NCBI GenBank assembly: GCA_030653405.1
Contig: JAURZO010000234.1
Location: forward strand, 1 to 8,786
Length of the DNA stretch: 8,786 nucleotides
From: Zwartia sp.
GTDB lineage: Bacteria > Pseudomonadota > Gammaproteobacteria > Burkholderiales > Burkholderiaceae_B
Direction: 5' to 3'
In this document: piece by piece, positions 1 through 6,914 of the stretch
Position numbering within the stretch: position 1 is the stretch's first letter
Layout of the letters: each line of letters begins with the position of its first letter
Notes under the pieces: generated by a model
What the model saw: the letters and a program-made list of their open reading frames with translations, nothing else
What the model was told of the DNA's origin: nothing
The model's database searches: none
Made by a program: the position numbers and the translations under genes

Positions 1-80
1 TTTTATTCATGATCCCGATATGCAGGCCGCATGCAGAGCAAAAACAAGATAAAAATATTATTTTCTAATGGAGATGAAAA

Positions 81-1064
81 GTGACCACCGTACAAAAAAA
101 ACTATCGATCTTGACATCCTTGTTAATAGCTTCATGCATGCCCTATCTTGCGGTAGCCCAGTCAAATGAATACCCAAATAAGACCATCAAGTTGATTGTT
201 GGATTCACACCAGGTGGCAGTACAGATACAGTCGGCAGACAACTCGCCAACTCATTTAGCAAGATTTTGGGGCAAACCGTCATTGTTGAAAACAAGCCGG
301 GTGCCAATGCGAACTTAGCAACAGACTTTGTACGTCGCTCCGCTCCAGACGGTTATACGATTTTTTATACATCCATCGGACACGTGACGAATCCTCTGAT
401 TTATAAAGAGGCAAAATACGATCCAGTCAAAGATTTCACTCCGATTGGTCAAGTATTGGCAGGACCTAATGTGCTCGTCGTCCCTGCCAATTCGAAATTT
501 AAAACACTCAAAGATCTTATCGATTACGGCAAAGCCAATCCAGGGAAAATTAATTTTGCTTCCTCAGGTGTTGGATCATCTCTGCATTTATCAGGAGAAC
601 TCTTCAAACAGCTCTCCGGCGTGGACATGGTGCACATACCCTACAAAGGCGCTGGCGCTCTCATGCCGCACCTCATGTCCGGGACCGTTGATCTTGCTTA
701 TCCTAACCTTCCAACCGCCATCCCGCTGATCGAGCAAGGACAACTTCGAGCCCTTGGCGTGACAACCAGCACGCGATCAAACGCCGCACCCAACATTCCA
801 ACAATCGCCGAGGCAGGCTTGCCGAACTACGATATGTCTACCTGGTATGGTTTGGTCGCCCCCGCGAATCTTCCTCCAGACATACAAAAGAAACTCAGCG
901 ATGCCTTAATGAAAACGCTCAATGATCCGGAATTCAGAGGGCGACTAGTCGCTCTAGGCATGGACCCGAGACCTTCGTCGCCTCAAGAATTCGCAACTTT
1001 CATTCAGGGCGAGTCTTCCAAGTGGAGTTCAACCCTGAAAGGCATGAACTTCAGCACCAATTAA
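81..1064 (+). CDS. Bug/TctC-family periplasmic solute-binding receptor (first copy)
   Basis: Periplasmic substrate-capture protein of the tripartite tricarboxylate transporter (Bug) family. These usually bind small carboxylates or related organic compounds. The 327-residue length is typical. The start is GTG with a GGAGA ribosome site 7 nt upstream; nearby ATGs at 68 and 74 are in another frame. The N-terminus is a Sec signal peptide (KK, then a hydrophobic stretch, AVA before Q27). Family hallmarks follow: YPNKTIKLIVGFTPGGSTD at about 31-49, VENKPGANAN at 69-78, SAPDGYT at 87-93, HIPYKGAGALMPHLMSG at 185-201, and TWYGLVAPANLPPDI at 254-268. No TctA/TctB membrane genes are visible, as is usual for the many orphan Bug receptors. 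It is convergent with the hydrolase gene, so it is transcribed separately from that gene. Family assignment is firm; the ligand is unknown. Confidence 0.95.
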   Translation: MTTVQKKLSILTSLLIASCMPYLAVAQSNEYPNKTIKLIVGFTPGGSTDTVGRQLANSFSKILGQTVIVENKPGANANLATDFVRRSAPDGYTIFYTSIGHVTNPLIYKEAKYDPVKDFTPIGQVLAGPNVLVVPANSKFKTLKDLIDYGKANPGKINFASSGVGSSLHLSGELFKQLSGVDMVHIPYKGAGALMPHLMSGTVDLAYPNLPTAIPLIEQGQLRALGVTTSTRSNAAPNIPTIAEAGLPNYDMSTWYGLVAPANLPPDIQKKLSDALMKTLNDPEFRGRLVALGMDPRPSSPQEFATFIQGESSKWSSTLKGMNFSTN

Positions 1065-1066
1065 TA

Positions 1067-1225
1067 TTATTTGGTTATATTTTTCACACTAAGCTTGGCA
1101 CCCAGCTTCCTGATTACAGGCTGATCTGGCTCAGTAGGCTGAGGTGCATGCGGTGAGGTCCAATCAACGGCGCGAGCATGAAGGGCAGAGAATGTAGGAC
1201 TACAGAATACGCGTGTTAAGAACAT
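1067..1225 (-). CDS. Short unrecognised ORF downstream of the hydrolase gene (52 aa)
   Basis: An uninterrupted 52-codon frame starting with ATG (MFLTRVFCSPTFSALHARAV) and continuing into a proline-rich middle (PHAPQPTEPDQP) and a basic C-terminus (RKLGAKLSVKNITK). It starts 22 nt past the stop of the hydrolase gene on the same strand and ends two bases from the stop of the convergent receptor gene. It therefore fills an otherwise empty 183-nt gap almost exactly. No good ribosome site is seen, and its first codons lie inside a strong hairpin at 1205-1233. I do not recognise the protein. It could be a real small gene, the decayed end of a lost gene, or a chance frame. The composition looks protein-like and has no low-complexity runs apart from the prolines. 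Confidence 0.3.
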   Translation of the reverse strand: MFLTRVFCSPTFSALHARAVDWTSPHAPQPTEPDQPVIRKLGAKLSVKNITK

Positions 1226-1233
1226 GCGTATTC
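1205..1233. terminator. Strong 13-bp hairpin after the hydrolase gene
   Basis: GAATACGCGTGTT and AACATGCGTATTC form a 13-bp stem with one G-T wobble and a 3-nt AAG loop, beginning 15 nt past the hydrolase stop codon. Neither side carries a clear run of T, so it is not a textbook intrinsic terminator. It may stabilise the 3' end of the hydrolase transcript or reduce read-through between the two convergent genes. Confidence 0.4.
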
Positions 1234-1247
1234 ATTCAAGCGCGCCC

Positions 1248-2324
1248 TTACAAATCCAACCGATACGCACGCACAGCTGTTCCAAAAAACAAATCGTGCT
1301 TTTCCGCATCCGAATACGGCATAGCAACACGCTTGAACGCGTTCCACAAAACGTGATACTCGACTGATTCGCGATCAGGTGGAAAATTACTCTCGAACAT
1401 GCAACGCTCGGGGCCAAAGGTCTCGATACAGGTCTTGAAATAAGGCCCCCACACCTCAGCCAGTCGCGTAGAGTCTGCAGGGCACTCAAGCGCATCCATA
1501 CCAAAGCCAAGATACGGCATGCCTAGGCCACCCAGCTTGACATACACGTTGGGACATTTGGCAAGCTCACGCAGAGACTGTTGCCAATGCGCAAACGCCT
1601 CGGACTCGCGCGGCAGGTAGGTGCGCGTCTTGCCGATAAAGGCACCTACATGATTCAGAATAATCGTAGTGTCAGGAAACGCTCGAGCCAGCGTCGCGAG
1701 CTCGAGCAGCTGAGGGTGATACACCATCGCATCAAAGCTCAGCTTGCGGGGCCCAAGCATCGCAAATCCAGCGCGAAACGTGGGGTGCGCCAACATGCCA
1801 GGCTCAATCAGATAGCGGCTATTGTTGAGTTTTTCATCGGCGTCCCATTTTGTGATGAGGCGGATGCCGCGATAGCGCTTAGGTGCTGTCGCAATCTGTG
1901 CGTCGAGCAACTCGGCGATTTCGGGACCACAGGTCAAGTCCGCGCTACCAACAATACCTGCGGCTACCAAGGTCTGACCATAGGCCTGACTTGCCGCCAC
2001 AGCGGCGATCCCATTGGCGAACTCCACTTCACCCAAAGGCTTCATCATCTCCGGGACATTTTTGCCGTAGTAAGCGGCACACTCAACATAAACGGAACCC
2101 TGAATATTGTGACCCGACTGCGCGTCTGCCAAAAACTCTTTGAGGAGATAGGTCTGACCGGGCCTGTCCCATAAGTGGTGATGTGCATCAATAATCGGGC
2201 GCGCTGGCTCGAGGATCTCTTCGCGGTGCATTGCACGCCATGCAGAATTGTCTTTCAACACATGTGCAGATGAGGGTGTCCCATCAGGATTTTTTAATTG
2301 TCTGGCGACAAGAATGGAAGGCAT
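1248..2324 (-). CDS. Amidohydrolase-2 family metal-dependent hydrolase
   Basis: TIM-barrel hydrolase of the amidohydrolase-2 group (COG3618-like). Relatives open lactones (2-pyrone-4,6-dicarboxylate, fuconolactone, sulfomuconolactone) or decarboxylate. In the 358-residue product the first barrel strand carries IIDAHHHLW with the HxH metal pair at His48/His50. Later barrel positions show YHPQ (His203), LNHVG (His225) and FESNFPPD (310-317), then the family C-terminus FFGTAVRAYRL. The first ~40 residues are an extension before the barrel. The ATG has an AAGGAG site 6 nt upstream, so the start is secure. It is cytoplasmic, with no signal peptide. It is divergent from the SDR/receptor/FMO set, which suggests a shared pathway, possibly hydrolysis of an ester or lactone made by the FMO. 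That role is inference; the substrate is unknown. Confidence 0.9.
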   Translation of the reverse strand: MPSILVARQLKNPDGTPSSAHVLKDNSAWRAMHREEILEPARPIIDAHHHLWDRPGQTYLLKEFLADAQSGHNIQGSVYVECAAYYGKNVPEMMKPLGEVEFANGIAAVAASQAYGQTLVAAGIVGSADLTCGPEIAELLDAQIATAPKRYRGIRLITKWDADEKLNNSRYLIEPGMLAHPTFRAGFAMLGPRKLSFDAMVYHPQLLELATLARAFPDTTIILNHVGAFIGKTRTYLPRESEAFAHWQQSLRELAKCPNVYVKLGGLGMPYLGFGMDALECPADSTRLAEVWGPYFKTCIETFGPERCMFESNFPPDRESVEYHVLWNAFKRVAMPYSDAEKHDLFFGTAVRAYRLDL

Positions 2325-2357
2325 CGCTTTCTCCTTAATTGATTTGCTTCAATTGTC

Positions 2358-2504
2358 TCACCATCGAAAATGCTTTTCCACTATACAAAAGCACATATCC
2401 CCATCGTCGGTAACGGCTTGCTGCGCAAGAAATCCGTCAGACCGCAAAATCTCTGCTACTTTATCCGGCACGAGCGCACAGCTGCTAATCGTTGAAGCTG
2501 ACAT
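2358..2504 (-). CDS. Short unrecognised ORF or gene remnant upstream of the hydrolase (48 aa)
   Basis: A 48-codon ATG frame lying in the divergent gap, in the same direction as the hydrolase gene and ending 33 nt before its start. Its translation reads like an ordinary protein: an N-terminus MSASTISSCALVPD, a helix-like KVAEILRSDGFLAQQ, then DDGDMCFCIVEKHFRW. No convincing ribosome site precedes the ATG (GAG 4 nt upstream only); a TTG three codons earlier is in frame after a stop. The helix followed by a strand-like segment loosely recalls the middle of ArsR-like (COG2345) regulators, so it may be a fragment of a lost regulator. That likeness is weak. A chance frame is also possible. Confidence 0.3.
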   Translation of the reverse strand: MSASTISSCALVPDKVAEILRSDGFLAQQAVTDDGDMCFCIVEKHFRW

Positions 2505-2547
2505 GTCGCTCAATGATTAAGGCCGGATCATCTAAAGGGGAGCTCTT

Positions 2548-3309
2548 ATGGATCTTGGTATAAAAGGTAAAACAGCAATGGTCACTGCCTGCAGCGCAGG
2601 GCTGGGACAAAGCATCGCACGACGATTAGCCATGGAGGGTTGCAATCTTGCTTTGTTCTCGCGCTCTAGCGACAAGCTTGAGTCCCTGGCGCGTGAACTC
2701 CGCTCGCAACACGGTGTTGAGGCGATCGCCATTCCCGGAGATATGACACGCGAACATGACATTGAAAATTTTGCGCATGTAACGCAAGAAAAACTTGGAG
2801 GCCCAGATATTCTTATTCTCAACACGGGGCGTCCACCCTTGCAAATGAAAACAGTCTTAGGTGAGACCGACGCGCGACGGTGGGAGCAGGCCTATCAAAC
2901 ACAACTACTTGCTGCGACCATCGTCACCCGAGTGATTGTGCCCAAGATGATTGGTCGTGGCTGGGGTCGGATTGTTGGCGTGACCTCGGCATCCGTGGCT
3001 CGACCCATGACTCATCACGCGCTATCCACGGTCTATCGTGCAGGCGTCACCGCTTTACTCAAGCATCTTGCAAGCGAGATCGCGCAACATCAGATCACCG
3101 TCAACACCGTTCAGCCCTCCTCTATTGGTACCGATGCTTTGGTCTCCTCATACGATATGAGTGAGCGCATCAAACGAATCCCGTTGCGCAGACTCGGCAC
3201 GCCTGAAGAGTTCGCTGCAACGGTTGCTTATCTAGTGTCAGAACACGCTGGTTTCATTACTGGTACGAGTCTGTTAATCGATGGTGGCATGGCCGGTAGT
3301 CTGCAGTAA
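2548..3309 (+). CDS. SDR-fold protein with degenerate catalytic tetrad
   Basis: Rossmann-fold protein of the short-chain dehydrogenase/reductase superfamily, 253 residues, FabG-like in length. The nucleotide loop is TACSAGLG (13-20) in place of TGxxxGxG. LNTG (91-94) matches the NNAG strand, and the C-terminal FITGTSLLIDGGM (236-248) is classic. The tetrad is altered. Ser147 is present in GVTSAS, but aligning on the following helix (VTALLKHLA) puts Ser160 where the catalytic Tyr belongs and Arg164 where Lys belongs; Gln119 sits near the usual Asn. This matches the known atypical beta-ketoacyl-reductase-like SDR subgroup that keeps an R-A-G motif. AAGGGGAG lies 5 nt before the ATG. It leads the probable SDR, receptor, FMO transcription unit. 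Redox activity is uncertain; it may act by a different mechanism or on CoA-linked intermediates. Confidence 0.9.
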   Translation: MDLGIKGKTAMVTACSAGLGQSIARRLAMEGCNLALFSRSSDKLESLARELRSQHGVEAIAIPGDMTREHDIENFAHVTQEKLGGPDILILNTGRPPLQMKTVLGETDARRWEQAYQTQLLAATIVTRVIVPKMIGRGWGRIVGVTSASVARPMTHHALSTVYRAGVTALLKHLASEIAQHQITVNTVQPSSIGTDALVSSYDMSERIKRIPLRRLGTPEEFAATVAYLVSEHAGFITGTSLLIDGGMAGSLQ

Positions 3310-3352
3310 AAAAGCTTGCTATATAAGAGAGGCTTAAGTGCGTCATTCTTGC

Positions 3353-3381
3353 TTGACTAAACAACGTCCCTCTGTTCTAGT
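3353..3381 (+). promoter_or_regulatory. Candidate sigma-70 promoter before the second receptor
   Basis: TTGACT (3353-3358) and TCTAGT (3376-3381) match the -35 box in 5 of 6 and the -10 box in 4 of 6 positions with a 17-bp spacer. This would start transcription near 3388, ahead of the AGGAGA site of the receptor gene. It would give the receptor and FMO genes their own promoter in the 98-nt gap after the SDR gene. It is a consensus match only. Confidence 0.3.
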
Positions 3382-3407
3382 ACAAAAAAATATAATCAGG
3401 AGACATC

Positions 3408-4379
3408 ATGAAAATATTCAAAAATATTTTATTCGGTTGCTTTCTAGCGGTTTGCTTTTTTCGTGTCGCCCATAGTGCGTATCCAGATCAGCCCATCAAA
3501 TTAATCGTGCCCTTTCCTGCAGGTGGTACAGCCGACGTCGTAGGACGTATCTTGGCAGCAAATCTATCCGAGCGCGTGGGTCAGCCTGTTGTGGTGGAAA
3601 ACCGCGGTGGTGCTGGCGGTACGATCGGTGCGGCAGCTGCCGCCAAGAGTGCTCCAGATGGCTATACCTTATTTCTCGGCACCTCTGGCACCCATGCTGT
3701 GAACTTCGCCCTGACGGACAAACCCACATATCATCCGCTCAACGATTTTGTGCCCGTGACGACCATCGCTGAAGTACCCAACGTACTGGTCATCTCCTCC
3801 AAAGCGCCTTATAAAACACTGGCAGAACTCATCGCGGCAGCCAAGGCTAAACCTGGGCATCTGAGCCATGGCAGCACAGGCATCGGCGCTTCGCCTAGCT
3901 TGAGTTTTAACGTGCTTAAAAGTATGAGCAACACCGACATGATTGAGGTGATGTACAGAGGGGGTGCCCCTGCTCTGATTGCAACCATGTCAGGCGAAGT
4001 GACCATGACCTTTGAAGGTGTCGCAACCGCCATGCAGCATATCAAGGCAGGTACGCTCAGACCTTTGGCGGTCAGCAGCAGCTACAGAATACCCACTCTC
4101 CCAGACGTGCCAACGGTAGCCGAGAGTGGCTACCCTGGCTTTGATGTCGCAGCATGGTATGGGATTTGGGCACCCGCCAAGACACCACCTGCGATCATCA
4201 AAAAAATGAATGCTGAATTTAATGCTATTTTGAAAATGCCCAACGTTCGCGAAAGATTAGAAAATGTCGGCGCCAAGGTTCTTGGCAGCACAGCCGAAGA
4301 CTTTGTCGTATTCAATAAAAAAGAATTCGATCGCTGGTCGCAATTTATCAAAACGAGTGGTATCAAATTACAAAACTAA
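3408..4379 (+). CDS. Bug/TctC-family periplasmic solute-binding receptor (second copy)
   Basis: Second periplasmic Bug receptor, 323 residues. The signal peptide is clear: K2 and K5, a hydrophobic run, then cleavage around AHS-A (23-24). Family motifs follow: YPDQPIKLIVPFPAGGTAD (25-43), VENRGGAGGTIGA (63-75), SAPDGYT (81-87), MYRGGAPALIATMSGEV (182-198) and AWYGIWAPAKTPPAI (249-263). It is closer to the family consensus (PFPAGG, YRGGAPAL) than the first copy (GFTPGG, YKGAGAL). The two are therefore divergent paralogues, not a recent duplication. AGGAGA sits 4-5 nt before the ATG. The FMO gene starts 7-16 nt after its stop, so the two are almost surely co-transcribed. This ties uptake or sensing of the ligand to its oxidation. 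The ligand is unknown. Confidence 0.95.
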   Translation: MKIFKNILFGCFLAVCFFRVAHSAYPDQPIKLIVPFPAGGTADVVGRILAANLSERVGQPVVVENRGGAGGTIGAAAAAKSAPDGYTLFLGTSGTHAVNFALTDKPTYHPLNDFVPVTTIAEVPNVLVISSKAPYKTLAELIAAAKAKPGHLSHGSTGIGASPSLSFNVLKSMSNTDMIEVMYRGGAPALIATMSGEVTMTFEGVATAMQHIKAGTLRPLAVSSSYRIPTLPDVPTVAESGYPGFDVAAWYGIWAPAKTPPAIIKKMNAEFNAILKMPNVRERLENVGAKVLGSTAEDFVVFNKKEFDRWSQFIKTSGIKLQN

Positions 4380-4395
4380 GTAGGCTTTGAAACAT

Positions 4396-6171
4396 ATGCT
4401 TGGCATCGCTGCACAAAATCCTCACCACCCCTTTGACGCTGTAGATCGCATCAGTGCAACAAACTGGCTTGATACTCTTAATCAGGCCTTAACGCAGACC
4501 AACAAGATCGCAATCCAACATCTGTTTGCGGATGACTGTCATTGGCGAGATCTACTGGCGTTTACCTGGTCTATTACTCCAACTGCAGGGTCGCACGACA
4601 TTGCGTCCTTGATGCTAAGCAAACAAGCGAATATAAAAGCGCGCGATTTCAAGCTTGCAGAAGGCCGGCTTGGTCCGCGTCGTCTCAAACGAACCGGTAT
4701 AGATGTCATAGAATCCGTTATTCAGTTTGAAACCGAATTGGGTCGATGTTTTGGGATTCTTCGTCTGTTGCTTGATACACCAACGAAGGCATTTCAACTT
4801 ATGACGAGTCTTCATGAGATCAAAGGGCACGAAGAAAAAATTGGCCTGCGTCGCCCAACAGGGGCAGCCTACTCACGAAACTTTGGTGGGACCAATTGGC
4901 AGGACCAACGCATTGAGAGCCAAGCCTATCTTGACCGGGATCCAACTGTTTTGGTCATCGGTGGCGGTCAAGCGGGGCTCAGTGTTGCCGCGTCTTTGGT
5001 GCTGATTGGTGTCGACACCTTGGTCATCGATAAGTATCCAAAAATCGGTGATAGTTGGCGCATGCGTTACCACTCGCTCGCATTGCACAACGTCACGGAT
5101 CTCAATCATCTGCCTTATTTACCATTTCCAGAGAACTGGCCTTCTTATTTACCGAAAGACATGGTGGGTAACTGGCTTGAAGTGTATGCGCAGACTATGG
5201 AAATAAATAATTGGACAAGTAATGAGTTAGCCAATGCCTCCTATGACGAAGCAAGCGCGCGTTGGACAGCCCTACTAAAAAATAATGTCACTGGTGACGA
5301 GCGCACTTTACGACCCAAGCACATCATCTTTGCAAATGGACTAGTCGGGCTGCCGCGGATTCCAAAACTGCCCGGACTCGATGATTTCACCGGAGACGTG
5401 ATGCACACCAGTGCGTTCACCAGCGGCGCACAATGGAAAGGAAAGCGTGCTCTTGTTCTGGGCACAGGAACGAGCGCGCATGACGTGGCACAAGATCTTC
5501 ACAGTAACGGCGTACAGACGACGATGATTCAACGGGGATCAACAACAGTTGTCAGTATCGATCCCAGCCTCAAATTAACCTACGCTTTATACGAGGGTAT
5601 TGCATTAGAGGATGGCGACCTCCTTTCAAGTGTCAATACGATGCCCGTGACAAGGCGAAATTTCAAACAAACCTCAGCCCGAATGATCGAGCTAGATAAA
5701 AAACTGATCAACGGTCTGATAGCAAGCGGATTTAAATGGGATAACGGTGAGGACGATACCGGCTACCAAATGAAAATCCGGACGCGTTACGGTGGCTACT
5801 ATTTGAATGCTGGTTGTTCAGACTTGATTATTAGCGGTGCTATCGGTTTGTGTCAGTATGAACAAATTGAAAAATTTGTCGCAAAGGGTGCTCTCTTAAA
5901 GGACGGCACCCTCATGCAGGCAGATCTTATCGTCATGGCCACTGGCTTCATCCCACAAGAAACAGTTGTCAAGCAGCTTCTGGGCGACGAGATTGCTCAA
6001 AAAATAGGCCCCGTTTGGGGCATCGCACCCGATGGCGAGATGAACAATATGTGGCGCCGTACAAATCAACAAGGGTTGTGGTTTGTGGGAGGCAGTTTTA
6101 CCAACTGCCGCATTTACTCGCGCTATGTCGCCATGCAAATCAAAGCCCTCGAAGAAGGACTGCTACATTAA
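4396..6171 (+). CDS. NTF2-like/flavin-containing monooxygenase fusion
   Basis: FAD- and NAD(P)H-dependent monooxygenase with an N-terminal extension, about 591 residues. Residues ~20-145 resemble the SnoaL/NTF2-like cone fold (TNKIAIQHLFADDCHWRD). A flavoprotein core follows: FAD loop IGGGQAGLS near 188-196, the FMO signature FTGDVMHTSAF near 331-341 (FxGxxxHxxxF, ending in F as in class-B FMOs, not W as in Baeyer-Villiger enzymes), NAD(P)H loop LGTGTSAHDVA near 355-365, and the late ATGF motif near 515-518. The ATG at 4396 is preferred. The in-frame TTG at 4387 adds only three residues and lies 2 nt from the only AGG (4382-4384), which is 11 nt before the ATG. Tight spacing to the receptor implies an operon and possibly coupled translation. 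It is cytoplasmic and likely oxygenates a heteroatom or carbonyl carbon of the imported compound; the substrate is not predictable. Confidence 0.9.
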   Translation: MLGIAAQNPHHPFDAVDRISATNWLDTLNQALTQTNKIAIQHLFADDCHWRDLLAFTWSITPTAGSHDIASLMLSKQANIKARDFKLAEGRLGPRRLKRTGIDVIESVIQFETELGRCFGILRLLLDTPTKAFQLMTSLHEIKGHEEKIGLRRPTGAAYSRNFGGTNWQDQRIESQAYLDRDPTVLVIGGGQAGLSVAASLVLIGVDTLVIDKYPKIGDSWRMRYHSLALHNVTDLNHLPYLPFPENWPSYLPKDMVGNWLEVYAQTMEINNWTSNELANASYDEASARWTALLKNNVTGDERTLRPKHIIFANGLVGLPRIPKLPGLDDFTGDVMHTSAFTSGAQWKGKRALVLGTGTSAHDVAQDLHSNGVQTTMIQRGSTTVVSIDPSLKLTYALYEGIALEDGDLLSSVNTMPVTRRNFKQTSARMIELDKKLINGLIASGFKWDNGEDDTGYQMKIRTRYGGYYLNAGCSDLIISGAIGLCQYEQIEKFVAKGALLKDGTLMQADLIVMATGFIPQETVVKQLLGDEIAQKIGPVWGIAPDGEMNNMWRRTNQQGLWFVGGSFTNCRIYSRYVAMQIKALEEGLLH

Positions 6172-6199
6172 TTCGACAGAAAATACAGAAATTGGCAAA

Positions 6200-6214
6200 G
6201 GGTGAGGATCACCC
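6200..6214 (+). terminator. Small hairpin after the FMO gene
   Basis: GGGTGA-GGA-TCACCC forms a perfect 6-bp stem with a 3-nt loop, 29 nt past the FMO stop. No T run follows at once, so it is a weak or Rho-assisted terminator candidate at best. Confidence 0.3.
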
Positions 6215-6220
6215 ACGGCC

Positions 6221-6257
6221 TTAAAAATGCATGCTTGCAAAATTCAGTCATTTTTAA
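6221..6257. promoter_or_regulatory. AT-rich 9-bp dyad between FMO and GST genes
   Basis: TTAAAAATG (6221-6229) and CATTTTTAA (6249-6257) are perfect inverted copies, 19 nt apart, with the palindrome GCATGC inside the spacer. The second arm lies 24 nt before the GST start. It could be an operator for the GST gene or, because the + strand arm ends in TTTTT, the stem of a weak terminator for the upstream unit. Sequence alone cannot decide. Confidence 0.3.
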
Positions 6258-6281
6258 CCTAGAAGACTAGAGTAACTTTTC

Positions 6282-6914
6282 ATGCTCCGACTTATCAGCG
6301 CGACTCCCAGTCCTTACGCTCGCAAAGTGAGGATTGCTCTGGCAGAAAAAAATATTGACTTCGAGTTAATCACTGAAGTGCCATGGAACCAAGGTGCCAT
6401 AACTGAGCAACATAACCCTCTGGCTAAGCTGCCCGTGTTGTTGCTTGAAAATGGCGACAGCATTTTTGACTCGCGGTTCATCCTGGAATATTTGGAATTA
6501 ATCTATCCCCAGACTCCACTGCTGTCTAACGATGTACCTGACAGACTGTTAGCAAAAAAGTTAGAAGTGTTGGCAGACGGCGTTTGCGATGCGGTGGTCT
6601 TGGTATTTTTTGAGCGCATGCGTGGCGAGAACGAAAGTGCCGAATGGACTGCTCGTCAAATTCATAAAATCGAGGCTGGAGTTGGTGAGTTAGCGCGCCT
6701 GATCGATCAACGTCAATTTGCCGTGGGTGACAAGTTCGGTCTGGCTGATATCGCGGTAGGATCAGCGCTTGGGTACCTGAAAGTACGGTTCAAAGAATTT
6801 GACTGGCAGACCTTATATCCCTCATTGGCCGAATACTCTGCCAAACTCGAACTCCGTCCTTCGTTTCAGCACACGCAACCTTATCCTCAGACCATCACAG
6901 ATAAGGTGATTTGA
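6282..6914 (+). CDS. Glutathione S-transferase, YibF-like
   Basis: Cytosolic glutathione S-transferase, 210 residues. The thioredoxin-like N-terminal half (1-~78) begins with TPSPYARKVRIALAEK, with Ser10 at the usual catalytic/GSH-activating place. It contains NPLAKLPVL with the cis-proline at 51 and FDS at 62-64, where Asp63-Ser64 takes the place of the usual (E/D)S gamma-glutamyl site. The helical C-terminal half has LEVLADGVCDAVV and the conserved N-capping region KFGLADIAVGSALGYL (151-166). The pattern closely follows E. coli YibF (ALADGIMDA, TIAIACAVGYLNFR). The ribosome site is weak (AGAG about 9 nt before ATG). It is separated from the FMO gene by 110 nt with a hairpin and a dyad, so it may be its own unit. 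A detoxification or ring-cleavage helper role in the catabolic locus is possible; YibF-type proteins have no firmly known substrate. Confidence 0.93.
   Translation: MLRLISATPSPYARKVRIALAEKNIDFELITEVPWNQGAITEQHNPLAKLPVLLLENGDSIFDSRFILEYLELIYPQTPLLSNDVPDRLLAKKLEVLADGVCDAVVLVFFERMRGENESAEWTARQIHKIEAGVGELARLIDQRQFAVGDKFGLADIAVGSALGYLKVRFKEFDWQTLYPSLAEYSAKLELRPSFQHTQPYPQTITDKVI

Noticed and set aside
1..80. Possible promoter (TATTAT at 56-61) before the first receptor
   Set aside because: AT-rich context makes the match weak and no -35 box stands at proper spacing; the upstream region is cut by the window.
1091..1108. AAGCTTGG-CAC-CCAGCTT imperfect inverted repeat
   Set aside because: Short stem with a bulge and no T run; lies inside the candidate 52-aa frame and is within chance expectation.
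1581..2174. 197-codon plus-strand frame
   Set aside because: Fully antisense to the well-supported hydrolase gene; Cys/Arg/His-rich translation typical of a shadow frame.
2500..2507. GACATGTC palindrome in the divergent gap
   Set aside because: Eight bases is too short to claim an operator without a second copy or a regulator gene.
2248..2520. 90-codon plus-strand frame across the hydrolase 5' end and the divergent gap
   Set aside because: It begins antisense to the hydrolase coding region, has no ribosome site, and shows no family features.
3391..3396. Perfect TATAAT before the second receptor gene
   Set aside because: It lies two bases from the ribosome site (AGGAGA 3398-3403); transcription from it would start inside or after that site, so it is unlikely to be the real -10 box.
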